A stretch of 64,000 nucleotides of DNA from Kutzneria sp. 744 (GTDB taxonomy: Bacteria; Actinomycetota; Actinomycetes; Mycobacteriales; Pseudonocardiaceae), in contig NZ_KK037166.1 in assembly GCF_000568255.1 (NCBI RefSeq), positions 11,301,961 to 11,365,960 on the forward strand, written 5' to 3'. The translations under genes were made by a program, and so were the position numbers. The notes under the pieces were generated by a model that had not been told where the DNA came from, ran no database searches, and saw only the letters and a program-made list of their open reading frames with translations. Shown here piece after piece: positions 44,591-53,620 of this stretch. Numbering within the stretch: the first letter of the stretch is position 1; each line of letters starts with the position of its first letter.

Positions 44591-44995
44591 ATGCCACCGC
44601 AGAACAACGACTACCCATACGTCCGAGCATGGGGCGACCTGATGGGCTCCTACTCCTACTTCATCAACGACCAGGTCATGCGGGCCAGGGCCGACGGAGC
44701 ACCCGCCAACGCCACCCATCGACGCCACGACGGCACCTGGGCCACCACCGATGACATCCTGCGCTCTGACACCCGCCGCCAGCTCGGCCTGGACCCGCTT
44801 CCGCCACGTGAACCCGACGCCCTCGACCTCATGCATCGCGTCATCGACGCCATCGGCCACCGCGGCGACCTCATCGACCTCTACGGGCTCATCCGGGTGC
44901 GTGCCGACAATCAGGAGTCGGCCGTCGTCGAGTTCTCCACCGGGTGGTCCGCGCGACTGCAGGTGTCGTTGACGCCCCCGACGACTCCTCGCTGA
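44591..44995 (+). CDS. hypothetical protein
   Basis: A 134-residue acidic protein: YVRAWGDLMGSYSYFINDQV, then RDEPDAL-like helices (DALDLMHRVIDAIGHRGDLI) and SAVVEFSTGWSARLQ. The AGGGAA before ATG 44591 is a fair ribosome-binding site. The frame may end early: one added base in CCCCC (about 44972-44976) would extend it with DDSSLIQWPG, and a second correction would add VASTVTAYAEAAERVIP up to ~45141. No family is recognised. Confidence 0.6.
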   Translation: MPPQNNDYPYVRAWGDLMGSYSYFINDQVMRARADGAPANATHRRHDGTWATTDDILRSDTRRQLGLDPLPPREPDALDLMHRVIDAIGHRGDLIDLYGLIRVRADNQESAVVEFSTGWSARLQVSLTPPTTPR

Positions 44996-45189
44996 TCCAA
45001 TGGCCCGGGTGGCACAGGACACGTGGTGCAGGTGGCCTCCACCGTGACCGCCTACGCCGAGGCCGCCGAGCGCGTCATACCGCCCAACAGTGGACGCGGG
45101 CCCGACCTCAGCCGTGTTGTCCGCGGGCCGCGCCAGCATTAGCGCCAGCCCGACCGCCCAACCGACCACCACGCCGGCCATTGAACCGG

Positions 45190-45543
45190 TCACCGGTGCG
45201 CGCGAGTGTCGAGCGCGACAGGGCGCGTCGCACCGAGACTCGTCCGACGATCACCGGTGGTGCGGTCCGTCCGCAAGTCAGTGGCCAGCATCGCCACAGC
45301 GATCGTCAGCCCGTACACCACACCACTCGCGATCCCGCCGAACACCAGGTTGAACGCGAACCCAGCCACCAATCCCGACACCCACGGTGTCAGGGGTGCC
45401 CACGAGGATGCGGTGTGGGCGCGGAATCCAGTCAGGGATGGACCACCATCCCAAATACCTGGCGCCAACACCACGCCCGGCGCGCCCTCACCGCTGGCCA
45501 GAACCACCACCGTCGCGACCGCCCCGATACGCGCGCCCCTCAT
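45190..45543 (-). CDS. small membrane protein
   Basis: A 117-residue protein with hydrophobic segments ARIGAVATVVVLASG and VSGLVAGFAFNLVFGG/VVYGLTIAVAMLAT, so two or three membrane passes. The stop overlaps a possible second frame from GTG 45193 (GSMAGVVVGWAVGLALML), which adds another hydrophobic helix; either a coupled gene or the same protein after a frameshift. It is one of the few minus-strand frames in the element. No family is recognised. Confidence 0.48.
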   Translation of the reverse strand: MRGARIGAVATVVVLASGEGAPGVVLAPGIWDGGPSLTGFRAHTASSWAPLTPWVSGLVAGFAFNLVFGGIASGVVYGLTIAVAMLATDLRTDRTTGDRRTSLGATRPVALDTRAHR

Positions 45544-45652
45544 GCGCCAACCCGACGACTCCCGGTGCAGATCCCGGCCGCCCATCAACCACTCCGCCCG
45601 ACGCCCCCCAATGCCGGCCAGCGGGCCACCACAACAGGAAGACACCACACCG

Positions 45653-45763
45653 ATGTGCGACAAGCACCCGGACGGGGAACAGCATGACCGCTACCGCGTC
45701 CGCACGATCACGACCGTCACCCCACCCGCCGTCGTCCCCGACCGTCTGCCGGAGACGACATGA
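45653..45763 (+). CDS. 36-residue small protein
   Basis: MCDKHPDGEQHDRYRVRTIT and a short Pro-rich tail. AGGAAG lies upstream of ATG 45653. Its stop overlaps the next start (ATGA at 45760-45763), the same coupling as the following genes, which supports it being real. Confidence 0.5.
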   Translation: MCDKHPDGEQHDRYRVRTITTVTPPAVVPDRLPETT

Positions 45764-45894
45764 CCGTCCTGATCGATGTCCGCCGCCGCATCTGCGGCTG
45801 CGGACATGCCGGCGACGAACACCGCCAATCACCGCTCGGCATCGCCGCATACGGCGGGCTTGGGCCATGCATGCGCCAGACTGTGACTGCGTGA
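45760..45894 (+). CDS. 44-residue small protein with Cys-x-Cys-x-His
   Basis: Starts MTVLIDVRRRICGCGHAGDE. The CGCGH..H cluster could bind zinc. It is coupled to the previous gene by ATGA and to the next by GTGA at 45891-45894. Too short for family assignment. Confidence 0.5.
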   Translation: MTVLIDVRRRICGCGHAGDEHRQSPLGIAAYGGLGPCMRQTVTA

Positions 45895-46583
45895 TGTATC
45901 GGGTTCACGCCGCGAGCCGCTACGCCCTCGTGTGGCACCAAAGCCACTCCCACGCGGTCAGCTGGATCGGCGCCTACCAGCCGCCAGTACTGGTCGAGGG
46001 CCTACCGACAGTCAGCGCCGCCGCGCGACCCCACGGCCGATGGGGTTACTGCGCAGACACCTGGCGTGGCGGCGACCTCCACACGATCGACGAACAAGGC
46101 CTCCTGATCGACGGCTGCTGCTGCACCTGCGGATACCACGGATTCGACCACGGCCGCCACGAAGACGCCGCGGTGCTCGCCGAGCTCCCCCCGCTGATCG
46201 AGTGGACCGTCGCGCACACCAAGCGCGCGGACCTCATGGAACTGGTACCGGTACCGCCGCTGGTCGACGAGAACCTCGGGCCATCGCCGGTGACCATGCG
46301 GATCGGCGCAGCCGACCTGACGGTCACCGACGACAACGACGGTGACCCGCTGCAACGGGGCGAGCGGTACGTGCTCGACCTGCGCCGAACCGGGATGCGG
46401 ATGACGGTGCACGCATTCCTCCGGACCCAGTCGCTGGTCAACGACGACGAGACCGCGCTGGAGACGCACGACGTGCCGCAGGTGCGTGTCGACGTGGACC
46501 GGCCGCCTGAGCGCCAGGTGGTGACAGTGAAGGTCGGCGACGCGCGTGCGGAGCTGATCGACGGGAGCGGCCGCCATGGGTAA
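45891..46583 (+). CDS. hypothetical protein
   Basis: A 230-residue soluble protein. An N-terminal His/Trp-rich region (YALVWHQSHSHAVSWIGAYQ), a cysteine cluster CCCTCGYHGFDH (near 80-91, possible metal site), and an acidic C-terminal half (DLTVTDDNDGDPLQRGERYV, VPQVRVDVDRPPERQVV) are visible. The GTG 45891 start overlaps the upstream stop; the end overlaps the next gene by 8 bases. No family is recognised. Confidence 0.65.
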   Translation: MMYRVHAASRYALVWHQSHSHAVSWIGAYQPPVLVEGLPTVSAAARPHGRWGYCADTWRGGDLHTIDEQGLLIDGCCCTCGYHGFDHGRHEDAAVLAELPPLIEWTVAHTKRADLMELVPVPPLVDENLGPSPVTMRIGAADLTVTDDNDGDPLQRGERYVLDLRRTGMRMTVHAFLRTQSLVNDDETALETHDVPQVRVDVDRPPERQVVTVKVGDARAELIDGSGRHG

Positions 46584-46812
46584 CTGCCGGCGCGGCCGGC
46601 AGCGGCCCATCCCGTTTGACTGCAAGCGAGCGCCACGGCACGAGGGGGAGTGCTCGCCGTACACGCTTGCGCCGAGCGGCAACTGGCTGACTGACGGTTT
46701 CACGCCGTGCGGCGAGGGTGATCCATCCGGCGAGCGTGAGATCAGCGATGGGCTCCCGGACGGCGACCAGGTGCCGGTCGACGAATCTGCGCAGTTCAGA
46801 CGTGGTGTCTGA
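46576..46812 (+). CDS. 78-residue hypothetical protein
   Basis: GNCRRGRQRPIPFDCKRAPR, then HEGECSPYTLAPSGNWLTDG and a Cys near the middle (TPCGEG): four cysteines in total. ATG 46576 overlaps the upstream gene's end, so it is coupled. No family is recognised. Confidence 0.52.
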   Translation: MGNCRRGRQRPIPFDCKRAPRHEGECSPYTLAPSGNWLTDGFTPCGEGDPSGEREISDGLPDGDQVPVDESAQFRRGV

Positions 46813-46958
46813 CTCGCAGGACAGGTCAGGACCTGAGGGCACTCAACGACAAGGTGCTCAAAGTCGCCGATGAGAACGGGTAGCGGCACCGGGTCACCCT
46901 CGACACCAACATCACGCGATCGACCGTCACGGTCGTCAACCTCCCACGCGCACCCTGA
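46805..46958 (+). pseudogene. small gene with an in-frame TAG and a probable indel
   Basis: One frame reads DLRALNDKVLKVADENG, then TAG (46881-46883), then RHRVTLDTNITRSTVTVVNL and a TGA at 46956. Both halves look like one peptide in the same frame. The likely start (GTG 46805) is in another frame, so an indel near 46825 is also needed. Decay, sequence error, or a CAG to TAG change are possible. Confidence 0.4.
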
Positions 46959-47139
46959 TCGCGCAGCCAGCTTGCCGTGCGCCCGCCTACCCGAAGGCGC
47001 TGTCACCGCCGCAGCCGCGGGCACCGCAACAACTGTCGCGGCGCCCACCGCACGTGGAAGCGAAAAGCCGTGACCGAGGCCAAGGCCCGAACCCGGGTTC
47101 GCCCCATTTCACACAACCCCACTACCAAGGGAAACCGTC

Positions 47140-47526
47140 ATGACATCCATCGACACCCCGCTGAGCCGTGAGCTGGCCGAGGCCGCGTTCACGGCGTGCA
47201 AGACCCAGTTCGCGGACTGGTTGGAGCCGTGGGAGCTGGCCGGTCAGCAGGAGCCCCCGCTGTGTGGGTCGCCGGAGCTGATCGAGCGGTTCAACGGCAA
47301 GCTGCACTGGGCGATCGTGTGGCGCGACGGGCCGCAGGGCTGGGAACAGCACGCGTTCCAGGGCTGGCTGGACGTCCCCGCCTACAAGCGGCTGCGCCTC
47401 GATGGCGAAACCCCGAAAGACGCGGCGCAGAAGGCAAGCCGAAACTCCACGCCGGTCCCACCCGGCGTGTTCCCGGAGCCGATCACCAACGGCGCGCTCG
47501 GCCTCTACCCGGCGGTGACCTGGTGA
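47140..47526 (+). CDS. hypothetical protein
   Basis: A 128-residue protein: ELAEAAFTACKTQFADWLEP, HWAIVWRDGPQGWEQHAFQG, LDVPAYKRLRLDGETPKDAA. Trp-rich and moderately acidic. GGGAAA precedes ATG 47140. The stop overlaps the next start (GTGA at 47523-47526). No family is recognised. Confidence 0.62.
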   Translation: MTSIDTPLSRELAEAAFTACKTQFADWLEPWELAGQQEPPLCGSPELIERFNGKLHWAIVWRDGPQGWEQHAFQGWLDVPAYKRLRLDGETPKDAAQKASRNSTPVPPGVFPEPITNGALGLYPAVTW

Positions 47527-47933
47527 ACCCGGAGGACGACCCGATCCCGAACGTGCTCAGGGAGATCAACCAGGAGCAGGGCCTGGCGGCCGTGGTGTCG
47601 CGGTGCCGGGCGTACCTGGAGCCGACGATCGCCGCGGGTGCGACGAGGCCACCGGTGTGCCGGACGCGGCAGTTCGTGCCCGCGTACGGCGAGCGGCAGT
47701 GGCCGGCGTTCGGGCGGCCGGGCGGCTCGCCGCAGTGGACGCGGCACGCGTCCGTCGGTCCGCGCAACACCGTCGCCTACCGCCGCGTCGTCAACGAGGG
47801 CATGGGCGAGGACGAGGCGGCGGTCAAGGCCATCCGCAACCGTGTCGACCCGACGGCGGTCGTCGCGTTCGAGCCCATCGACCCGGTGGCGCTTGCGCTG
47901 CTCCCGAGGGAGCCGGCCGCATGCGACCATTGA
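47523..47933 (+). CDS. hypothetical protein
   Basis: A 136-residue protein: NVLREINQEQGLAAVVSRCR, then RQFVPAYGERQWPAFGRPG, and a conserved-looking C-terminus (AAVKAIRNRVDPTAVVAFEP). Coupled to the gene before it, and its end overlaps the DUF6884 gene by 13 bases. No family is recognised. Confidence 0.6.
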   Translation: MNPEDDPIPNVLREINQEQGLAAVVSRCRAYLEPTIAAGATRPPVCRTRQFVPAYGERQWPAFGRPGGSPQWTRHASVGPRNTVAYRRVVNEGMGEDEAAVKAIRNRVDPTAVVAFEPIDPVALALLPREPAACDH

Positions 47934-48463
47934 CCGTGTTCATGCTGCCGTGCAGCGCCAAGAAGTCGAGCCACCCCGCGCCGGTGCGGAAGCTGTACAT
48001 CGGGTCGACGTTCCGGCAGCCCTTGCCGGTGGTCACACGCGAGGCGGCGTTGACGGCCATCTGGGGCTACGACACCCGTGTGCGGGTGCTGTCCGCGAGA
48101 CACGGCCTGCTGAGGTTGAACGAGGTCATCGCGCCGCACGAGCAGCGCATGGAAGACCTGGACACGGCGGCGACCGCCGTGTTGAGGTCGCTGGTGTGCG
48201 GGCAGCTAACCGAGCTGGCCGGCAAGCACGACCAGGTTGAGATCTCGGCGTTTCTGCCGCGCGCCTACCTGCGCGGGCTGGCCGGCGCTGCCGCTCTCGC
48301 CGGCCACCTCGTGACCGACGTGTACAAGGGGTGCCGCGGCATCGGCGACATGCGGCACCTGATCGCGTCGATGCGGGACACACAGCAGAACGAGCTGCCC
48401 GGCATCCCGAAGCCCCGCCTGGCCTGCTCGGAACCGCTCGTTGCCGGCGGCCGTGCAGGCTGA
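47921..48463 (+). CDS. DUF6884 domain protein
   Basis: A 180-residue protein. The pattern MLPCSAKKSSHPAPVRKLYI, GSTFRQPL, then VRVLSARHGLLRLNEVIAPHE is the DUF6884 signature (C-S-x-x-K, LY-x-GS-x-F, LSAKHGLL). Such proteins occur on actinomycete phages and integrative elements; a nucleoside-deoxyribosyl or glycosylase-like fold has been suggested by analogy but the function is not established. ATG 47921 overlaps the upstream gene. Confidence 0.75.
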   Translation: MRPLTVFMLPCSAKKSSHPAPVRKLYIGSTFRQPLPVVTREAALTAIWGYDTRVRVLSARHGLLRLNEVIAPHEQRMEDLDTAATAVLRSLVCGQLTELAGKHDQVEISAFLPRAYLRGLAGAAALAGHLVTDVYKGCRGIGDMRHLIASMRDTQQNELPGIPKPRLACSEPLVAGGRAG

Positions 48464-48781
48464 CTGGCCGGTGTGCCGGTGCGGCACGACCCCCGAGTCC
48501 GTCGGGTTCCTGCCGTGCGACCGCGACGGGAACACCACGAGGCCGGCGGGTTGGTCAACGACGAAGGTACCCTCGCCGGCCACCTGTTCTTCGGCCTGGT
48601 GGACGGCGCATTCCACGCTTTGCTGGAGCGGTACGAGCTGGACACGCCCGACGATGCCGGCACCCGCGACTGGGTGAGCGTCACCGACCCCGCCCCCGAC
48701 CAGGCGCCACTCGCGATCACTGGCAGCGACACGAGCGCCGTGGCCCACGCATCGAATAAGGAGAACCACCGCGGCCGATAA
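48453..48781 (+). pseudogene. hypothetical protein, frameshifted
   Basis: A first frame from GTG 48453 (VQADWPVCRCGTTPESVGFL, a C-x-C cluster) and a second frame (GGLVNDEGTLAGHLFFGLVD, then ALLERYELDTPDDAG) to 48781 fit together as one ~110-residue protein. The shift is near 48530-48545 (AACACCACGAGG); one extra base would join them. The beginning overlaps the DUF6884 stop. Confidence 0.55.
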
Positions 48782-48797
48782 CCCTCCGGCCGACGTC

Positions 48798-49415
48798 ATG
48801 TCGGCCCTGTTCGCGGCGGCAGACCGCCGCATCGTCGCAGAGCAACCGTTCGACCGTGCCGAGTGGGAGAGCGGCGCCGCGACGGTGACGCGCAACCAGT
48901 TCACGCTGCGCCGGCTGCTCGCCCAAGCGCTGTGGGCCATGGCCCCGTGCGACTGGCCCGCCACGGACGTCATGCGGGTCGAAGCCGGGACCTACCGGGA
49001 CGCGGACCTGGCCGGCGAGTGCGGCAACTGCTGGCCGTGCTCGTCGACGACGTGCCCCGTCCAGGTCGAGCACACGATCATTAACCCGAGAACCGGCACC
49101 TGCGACAAGGACAACTGGAACCAGCGGTGCGCGGCGGGCGCCGCCACCACGTCCCCGCTGGCCGCACACCAGATCCACGCCTGGTTCGCGCTCCGCGCGG
49201 ACACCGACTACGTCACCGAAAAGCCCGATCCGGAGGACCCAACGAGGCACCGACTCAACGACACGCTGCGCGACACCACCTGTCCGATCATGGCTGACCG
49301 GATGCAGGACAAGCTCCGCCGCGAACACGCCAGCGTCAGTGGTGCGGCGATAGTCAGCCACACCACCAGCGTCGAGATCGACCAGCGGCACCCCGGCCCT
49401 GGACACACCGGCTAG
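48798..49415 (+). CDS. hypothetical protein with Cys cluster
   Basis: A 205-residue protein. After helices (TRNQFTLRRLLAQALWAMAP) comes GECGNCWPCSSTTC, four cysteines spaced for a zinc site, and later NWNQRCAAG and HQIHAWFALR. No family is recognised. It precedes a ~275-base stretch (49416-49690) in which only broken coding pieces (APEDTLNIEDLDGAP, HPLGDIYSDAFHDAHRALV) are seen. Confidence 0.55.
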   Translation: MSALFAAADRRIVAEQPFDRAEWESGAATVTRNQFTLRRLLAQALWAMAPCDWPATDVMRVEAGTYRDADLAGECGNCWPCSSTTCPVQVEHTIINPRTGTCDKDNWNQRCAAGAATTSPLAAHQIHAWFALRADTDYVTEKPDPEDPTRHRLNDTLRDTTCPIMADRMQDKLRREHASVSGAAIVSHTTSVEIDQRHPGPGHTG

Positions 49416-49690
49416 GCCGATCCGCCTTGGCACCAGGAGTTCGGCGCGCCCGAGGACACCCTCAACATCGAAGACCTGGACGGCGCCCCGAGCAGCGGTG
49501 AAGCCACCCGTGGCTGCCGGCCGACCTGACCCCGGACCAGATCTGGGCGAGGCCAACCCGTCGGGCCGCGCCGCGCACCCGCTGGGCGACATCTACAGCG
49601 ACGCCTTCCACGACGCACATCGCGCCCTGGTGCCACGTGTCGCCGCCGACTACACCGCCACCACGGCAACGAACTGGAGAGACGATTGCG

Positions 49691-50581
49691 ATGCCCGAGA
49701 ACACTGAGGCCACGCGCCGGACCCTCGCTGCGCTGGGCGCGGCCGTGACCGCTGAGTTGGACCCCACCTACACCCTGATCTACGCCGAGAGCGACCGTCT
49801 GCCCACCGATGTCGTCGCCGCGCTGGTCCGAGGCGAGAACGAGTGGGAGACCCAAGGCGGGGAAGGACTAACCCAGTGGAAATGCGACATCGTCGACACC
49901 GCCGCCCGTCAGGTGGTGGACGACCTCACCACGCAGGTCATGCGCCGCTGGGAACGCGCCGATGACACCACCTACCCGAACCTGCTGGAGGAGTGGAGCA
50001 CCAGCCTCGCGCGCGACGCGGTCATCGAGACCGTGCGCGACCGTGACGAGTCGACGTGGTTCGACGACATGGTCACCCGGCACGGCGCGGTGCTGCTACG
50101 GGTCGGGATCGCCACAATGGACGAGGACGCCGGGCTGAGCCACAAGCCGTTGCCCCCACGAAGGTTCCTGGACCTGCTCGGGTTCGCCCACACCGAGCAC
50201 AACCTGACGCGGGCGGCCGAGGTCGTGGACAACGCCTCGCCCGAGTTCAGCGTCGTCATGGGGTACGCGCTGCTCGGTGCCGACCTGGCCGACATCGTGC
50301 GCCTGCCCGGCGACGGTGCCCGGACCGTGCAGCTGCGCAACCCTCACATATGGTTGGGCAGCCCGTTCACCGGGTCCGGGTGGTGCAGCGATGAGCCCTT
50401 CGACGGGACCTTGACGGTCCACCGTGGCGACCTGCGCACCGATGAGGACGCGTTCGGCCACTCGTGGGAAAAGGTTGCCGGCGGCACGAGTCCGAGCTAC
50501 TTCTCCAGTGGCTCGCTGGTCCCGGTCGAGCCGGAGCCGGCGGGCCGAGGACGCCACCGCGAGCCAGTGAAGCGGACCTGA
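49691..50581 (+). CDS. hypothetical protein
   Basis: A 296-residue acidic soluble protein with good codon use. Segments: TRRTLAALGAAVTAELDPTY, VARGENEWE-like acidic stretch (VRGENEWETQGGEGLTQWKC), DESTWFDDMVTRHGAVLL, RRFLDLLGFAHTEHNLTRAA and ADLADIVRLPGDGARTVQL. GGAGAG precedes ATG 49691. No family is recognised. Confidence 0.68.
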   Translation: MPENTEATRRTLAALGAAVTAELDPTYTLIYAESDRLPTDVVAALVRGENEWETQGGEGLTQWKCDIVDTAARQVVDDLTTQVMRRWERADDTTYPNLLEEWSTSLARDAVIETVRDRDESTWFDDMVTRHGAVLLRVGIATMDEDAGLSHKPLPPRRFLDLLGFAHTEHNLTRAAEVVDNASPEFSVVMGYALLGADLADIVRLPGDGARTVQLRNPHIWLGSPFTGSGWCSDEPFDGTLTVHRGDLRTDEDAFGHSWEKVAGGTSPSYFSSGSLVPVEPEPAGRGRHREPVKRT

Positions 50582-51163
50582 GCGTGACCAGGCAACACAG
50601 GATCGATGTCACCGCGCGGTCACCGGCTGCAGGTCGTTCCGCCGGACCTGCTGCTGGATCGGACAAATCCGGGGTCGCGCCGGGAGTGCGTAGTGTCCGA
50701 CGGTGGCGGCCGTGCGGGCGACGTCGGGCCCAGCAGAACCGGCAGGCGAGCCGGGGATGCGGGTGAAAGTCTTCGGGGGCCGGACTGGTCGTGCGCGGTG
50801 AGCTCGGGCTTGTGCCGGGGCGGGAAGGCCAGCGCGAGCCACATCCGACGTGACGGCGTCTCGCGCGCCGGGCCGCCACCGGCGCGGGTGAGCAATTCGT
50901 CCAGCAGCGCCGGAATCGCGCCCTGGTCCCGGTCGTCGCCGCTGCCCCAGACCGGTGACCGCGGGTGCCGTAGCCCGCCCGTCGCGCGGGTGGTTCTGCC
51001 AACCCGGATTCACCGACCGGCGATGATCCACTGCTCGAGCAGTTCCGCCAGTTCCGGCAACGTCATCCCGCTCAACCCGCGGCCCCGGGGTGACGCGATC
51101 GAGTAGATCGAAGCCGCCGCCGGGCCCCCTCTGTCCGCCACGACCCGATCGGAGACCCACACC
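50582..51163. other. 582 bases without a convincing gene
   Basis: Open frames exist on both strands, but each shows only short coding-like pieces: on the minus strand MTLPELAELLEQWIIAGR (51010-51063) and HYALPARP further left. They may be remnants of one decayed minus-strand gene. No strong hairpin was seen. Confidence 0.4.
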
Positions 51164-51592
51164 ATGACCACCGCCACCATTGCGGAGCCGGCGAGCTGGA
51201 TCGAAGTCCCCGAGATCAACGACGACGACATCCGCGTCTTCCAGTACGCCCTCGACCTGACGATGCCGCTGCACCGGGTCATCGCCGTGCAGACCGCCCT
51301 GTGCCACGACATCCACACCGGCCACAGCACCGTCGGCCTGGCCCTCTACCGGGCGCGGTGCTACGACATCGACAACCCGATCGAAAGCCACGACCTGCTC
51401 ACCATCACCTACCACCCGATGCCCGTGCCCCTGCCCTGCCAGATCGAAGCCACACGGGTGCTCGCCGAGTTCGACCCAACACCGCTGCGGTGGAAGCAAC
51501 GTCGCCCCACCGACAGGTGGGTGACCAACCACTGGCCGCAGGCCTCCGACCTGCTCGCACGATACGGGATGAACGACGACGCCATCTCCTGA
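51164..51592 (+). CDS. hypothetical protein
   Basis: A 142-residue protein: WIEVPEINDDDIRVFQYALD, MPLHRVIAVQTALCHDIHTG, LALYRARCYDIDNPIESHDL, WVTNHWPQASDLLARYGMND. GGAGAC precedes ATG 51164. The N-terminal half reads as an alpha/beta domain of unknown type. No family is recognised. Confidence 0.65.
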   Translation: MTTATIAEPASWIEVPEINDDDIRVFQYALDLTMPLHRVIAVQTALCHDIHTGHSTVGLALYRARCYDIDNPIESHDLLTITYHPMPVPLPCQIEATRVLAEFDPTPLRWKQRRPTDRWVTNHWPQASDLLARYGMNDDAIS

Positions 51593-52335
51593 CGCGACCC
51601 GGGTTGTCGCCGCCGGGCGACCACCAGTCACGACAACGCGACAACCCCGACCCGCGGCATTGTCGCCGCTCGGTGACAACCTCCTTACCCGCGCCCGCGC
51701 TCCCCGATGTGCGGGGGCGCCCTCATGCCCACACTCATTTCGCATCGACAGCGAGCACGATCACGACCAACACCACCACCACGCCGATGCCGCTGGGCGA
51801 GGGCGAGCAGTACGTCGAACTGCTCAGCCGCGAGGTGATCGAGGACGAGGCCGCGCCCCCGGACCGGTGTTCCCCGCGCTGGTCGCCGAGCGGGACTGCT
51901 GGAACGGTTGGATCAAGCCGTTCGCCGCGAGGTGAGTCCTCCGAACCCCGATGAATGTGTCTAATGATAAAAAAGGTTCGTTGTGAAGCGGAACTTGAGT
52001 TTCCCTCATCTTACGTGCTCGCAAGTAGAGGGGCTATTCTACACGCTCGGACGAAAGCTCAAGCGAGTGTGTGTCCGAACTTACCGAAATTGCCGGCGAG
52101 CTCAAAAAAAACCCCACACGCCTGTTGGCACAGATTTAAGGGAATATTTTGGCTAAGCCAGAAGATTACCGCGTCAATAAGTCAAGTCGAATAAGTCCGA
52201 TGTCGCTTAAGCGGATTGAGTTAATCAACTACTCCGAGAGGTAGGCGAGCCGTTTGTAAAAGTAAGCCAACTAGACGAGTCGGCTGCGACATCAGGGATA
52301 TGGGTTGGTAATGTTAGTCAAACGCCGCAACAGTT
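51593..52335. other. region with a low-GC island (about 51950-52335), no gene
   Basis: The left part is GC-rich and has only weak frames. From ~51955 composition drops sharply, with AAAAAA runs, TTAAGGGAATATTTTGG and GATTGAGTTAATCAAC. Short palindromes include TGGCTAAGCCA (52150-52160) and CGCTTAAGCG (52204-52213). It may be a regulatory or origin-like region, or a foreign fragment. Confidence 0.5.
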
Positions 52336-52893
52336 ATGCTCAACCTGCTCGCGTTAACTTCGGACCCGCTGCTGTGCGACCCCTGCCACTTCGAGGGAGA
52401 CACGATCCTCTACTTCGAGGAAGGCGACCCAACCGCCCGCATCGAAGTCACACCAGACGAGCAAGGCCGCTACCCGCTCGGCGCGGGCAGCTGGGATTGG
52501 TTCCTGTCGGTGCGCACCGATCCCGACGGTGACGCGGCGCAGTTGGCCGACGCCGGCCGGCTCTATCCGCAGGACGGCGAGATCCTGGTGACACAGGGCA
52601 TGCCGGGCCGCGACCCGGTATTCCCAGCGATCCCGCAACCGGGCTTTCACCAGATCCAGCGGCTGGTGCCGTTGTTCCGCCGTGAGGTCGCCGAAGTCGT
52701 GGTCGCCTGGACCAACGACGTCTACCGCAGGCACCCACACGGCTCGGTGCGGGCGCACTGGATAGGCGACGAGATCGAGGTGCTCAGCGCCATCGACTGC
52801 CACCGCGAGTGGCACTCGTACGACTGGATCTGCGCCGATAAGAACGGGCGCTACAGCATCGCATCCTGCTGGGTGTGGACGCGCCTCGATTGA
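52336..52893 (+). CDS. hypothetical protein
   Basis: A 185-residue protein: CDPCHFEGDTILYFEEGDPT, WDWFLSVRTDPDGDAAQLAD, VTQGMPGRDPVFPAIPQPGF, AEVVVAWTNDVYRRHPHGSV, then WHSYDWICADKNGRYS. It begins in the low-GC island, so its first codons are AT-rich. Paired acidic/aromatic strands suggest a beta-rich fold. No family is recognised. Confidence 0.6.
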   Translation: MLNLLALTSDPLLCDPCHFEGDTILYFEEGDPTARIEVTPDEQGRYPLGAGSWDWFLSVRTDPDGDAAQLADAGRLYPQDGEILVTQGMPGRDPVFPAIPQPGFHQIQRLVPLFRREVAEVVVAWTNDVYRRHPHGSVRAHWIGDEIEVLSAIDCHREWHSYDWICADKNGRYSIASCWVWTRLD

Positions 52894-53168
52894 CCCGCCA
52901 CGCGATGATGGCACCCACGCCCCGGTCGGAGCGCGGACGCACGCCATGGTCACCCGTCACGATCGCCAGGAGCCAGCCACCGACCCTCGTGCACCCGGCT
53001 CGCACACCTCTCGGCAGGTCTGGCCCAGTAATCTCCGACGCAGATGCGAACGGCACAATCGATCGCAAACGATGCGGCCCGGCGCCCCCGCCTCGGCGGG
53101 GGACGTCATCAGCTTCTGCTCGTGCGACTGTGCTTACGCCGCCGCAGCACCGATGGACTGGTGCGCCT

Positions 53169-53366
53169 GTGGCGAACCTGGGGGACGTGCTGACCGCACT
53201 GGGCCAGGTCGCCGTGACCGTCCAGCGCGGCCACCACCGTCAGCCATGCGAGCACGGACTCAGCACGGCCGGCGCCGAGCTGGCCGAGGCAATGGCCGGC
53301 AGCAGCGACTGGGAGGCCGGCCAGGCGATGGAGCAGTTGACCACCGCCGGCAAACACGACCACTGA
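53169..53366 (+). CDS. 65-residue helical protein
   Basis: VANLGDVLTALGQVAVTVQR then AELAEAMAGSSDWEAGQAME: two predicted helices. Another frame across the start (from ATG 53072) contains FCSCDCAYAAAAPMDWCACG, a Cys-rich zinc-like peptide, so an upstream small gene may overlap it. No family is recognised. Confidence 0.48.
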   Translation: MANLGDVLTALGQVAVTVQRGHHRQPCEHGLSTAGAELAEAMAGSSDWEAGQAMEQLTTAGKHDH

Positions 53367-53367
53367 G

Positions 53368-53594
53368 ATGCACGAGCTGCCGCACGCCATCGCCGGCAAG
53401 GTGAACGCCGTCCTGGGGCGGCTCGTCAACCCCGACAGCAACCCAGCCCCCTCGGGCTCGCGTCGGCATACCGGCTGAACATGCTTGACCCAGAACAGTT
53501 CTCATCCATCCAAACTGGACTTTCGCCCAAGACGCACCAGCTGCTCGATCCCGGCGACGGCACCTCCAAAGACGACCGGACATCCACCACCTGA
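53368..53594 (+). pseudogene. small protein with homopolymer frameshift
   Basis: The frame from ATG 53368 (MHELPHAIAGKVNAVLGRLV) ends early at 53478. In the next frame, LGLASAYRLNMLDPEQFSSI continues to 53594. Adding one C to CCCCC at 53447-53451 joins them into a ~75-residue protein. Here a base is missing, not extra. Confidence 0.55.
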
Positions 53595-53620
53595 ACAACC
53601 ACAACCCACAAGGGGACATC

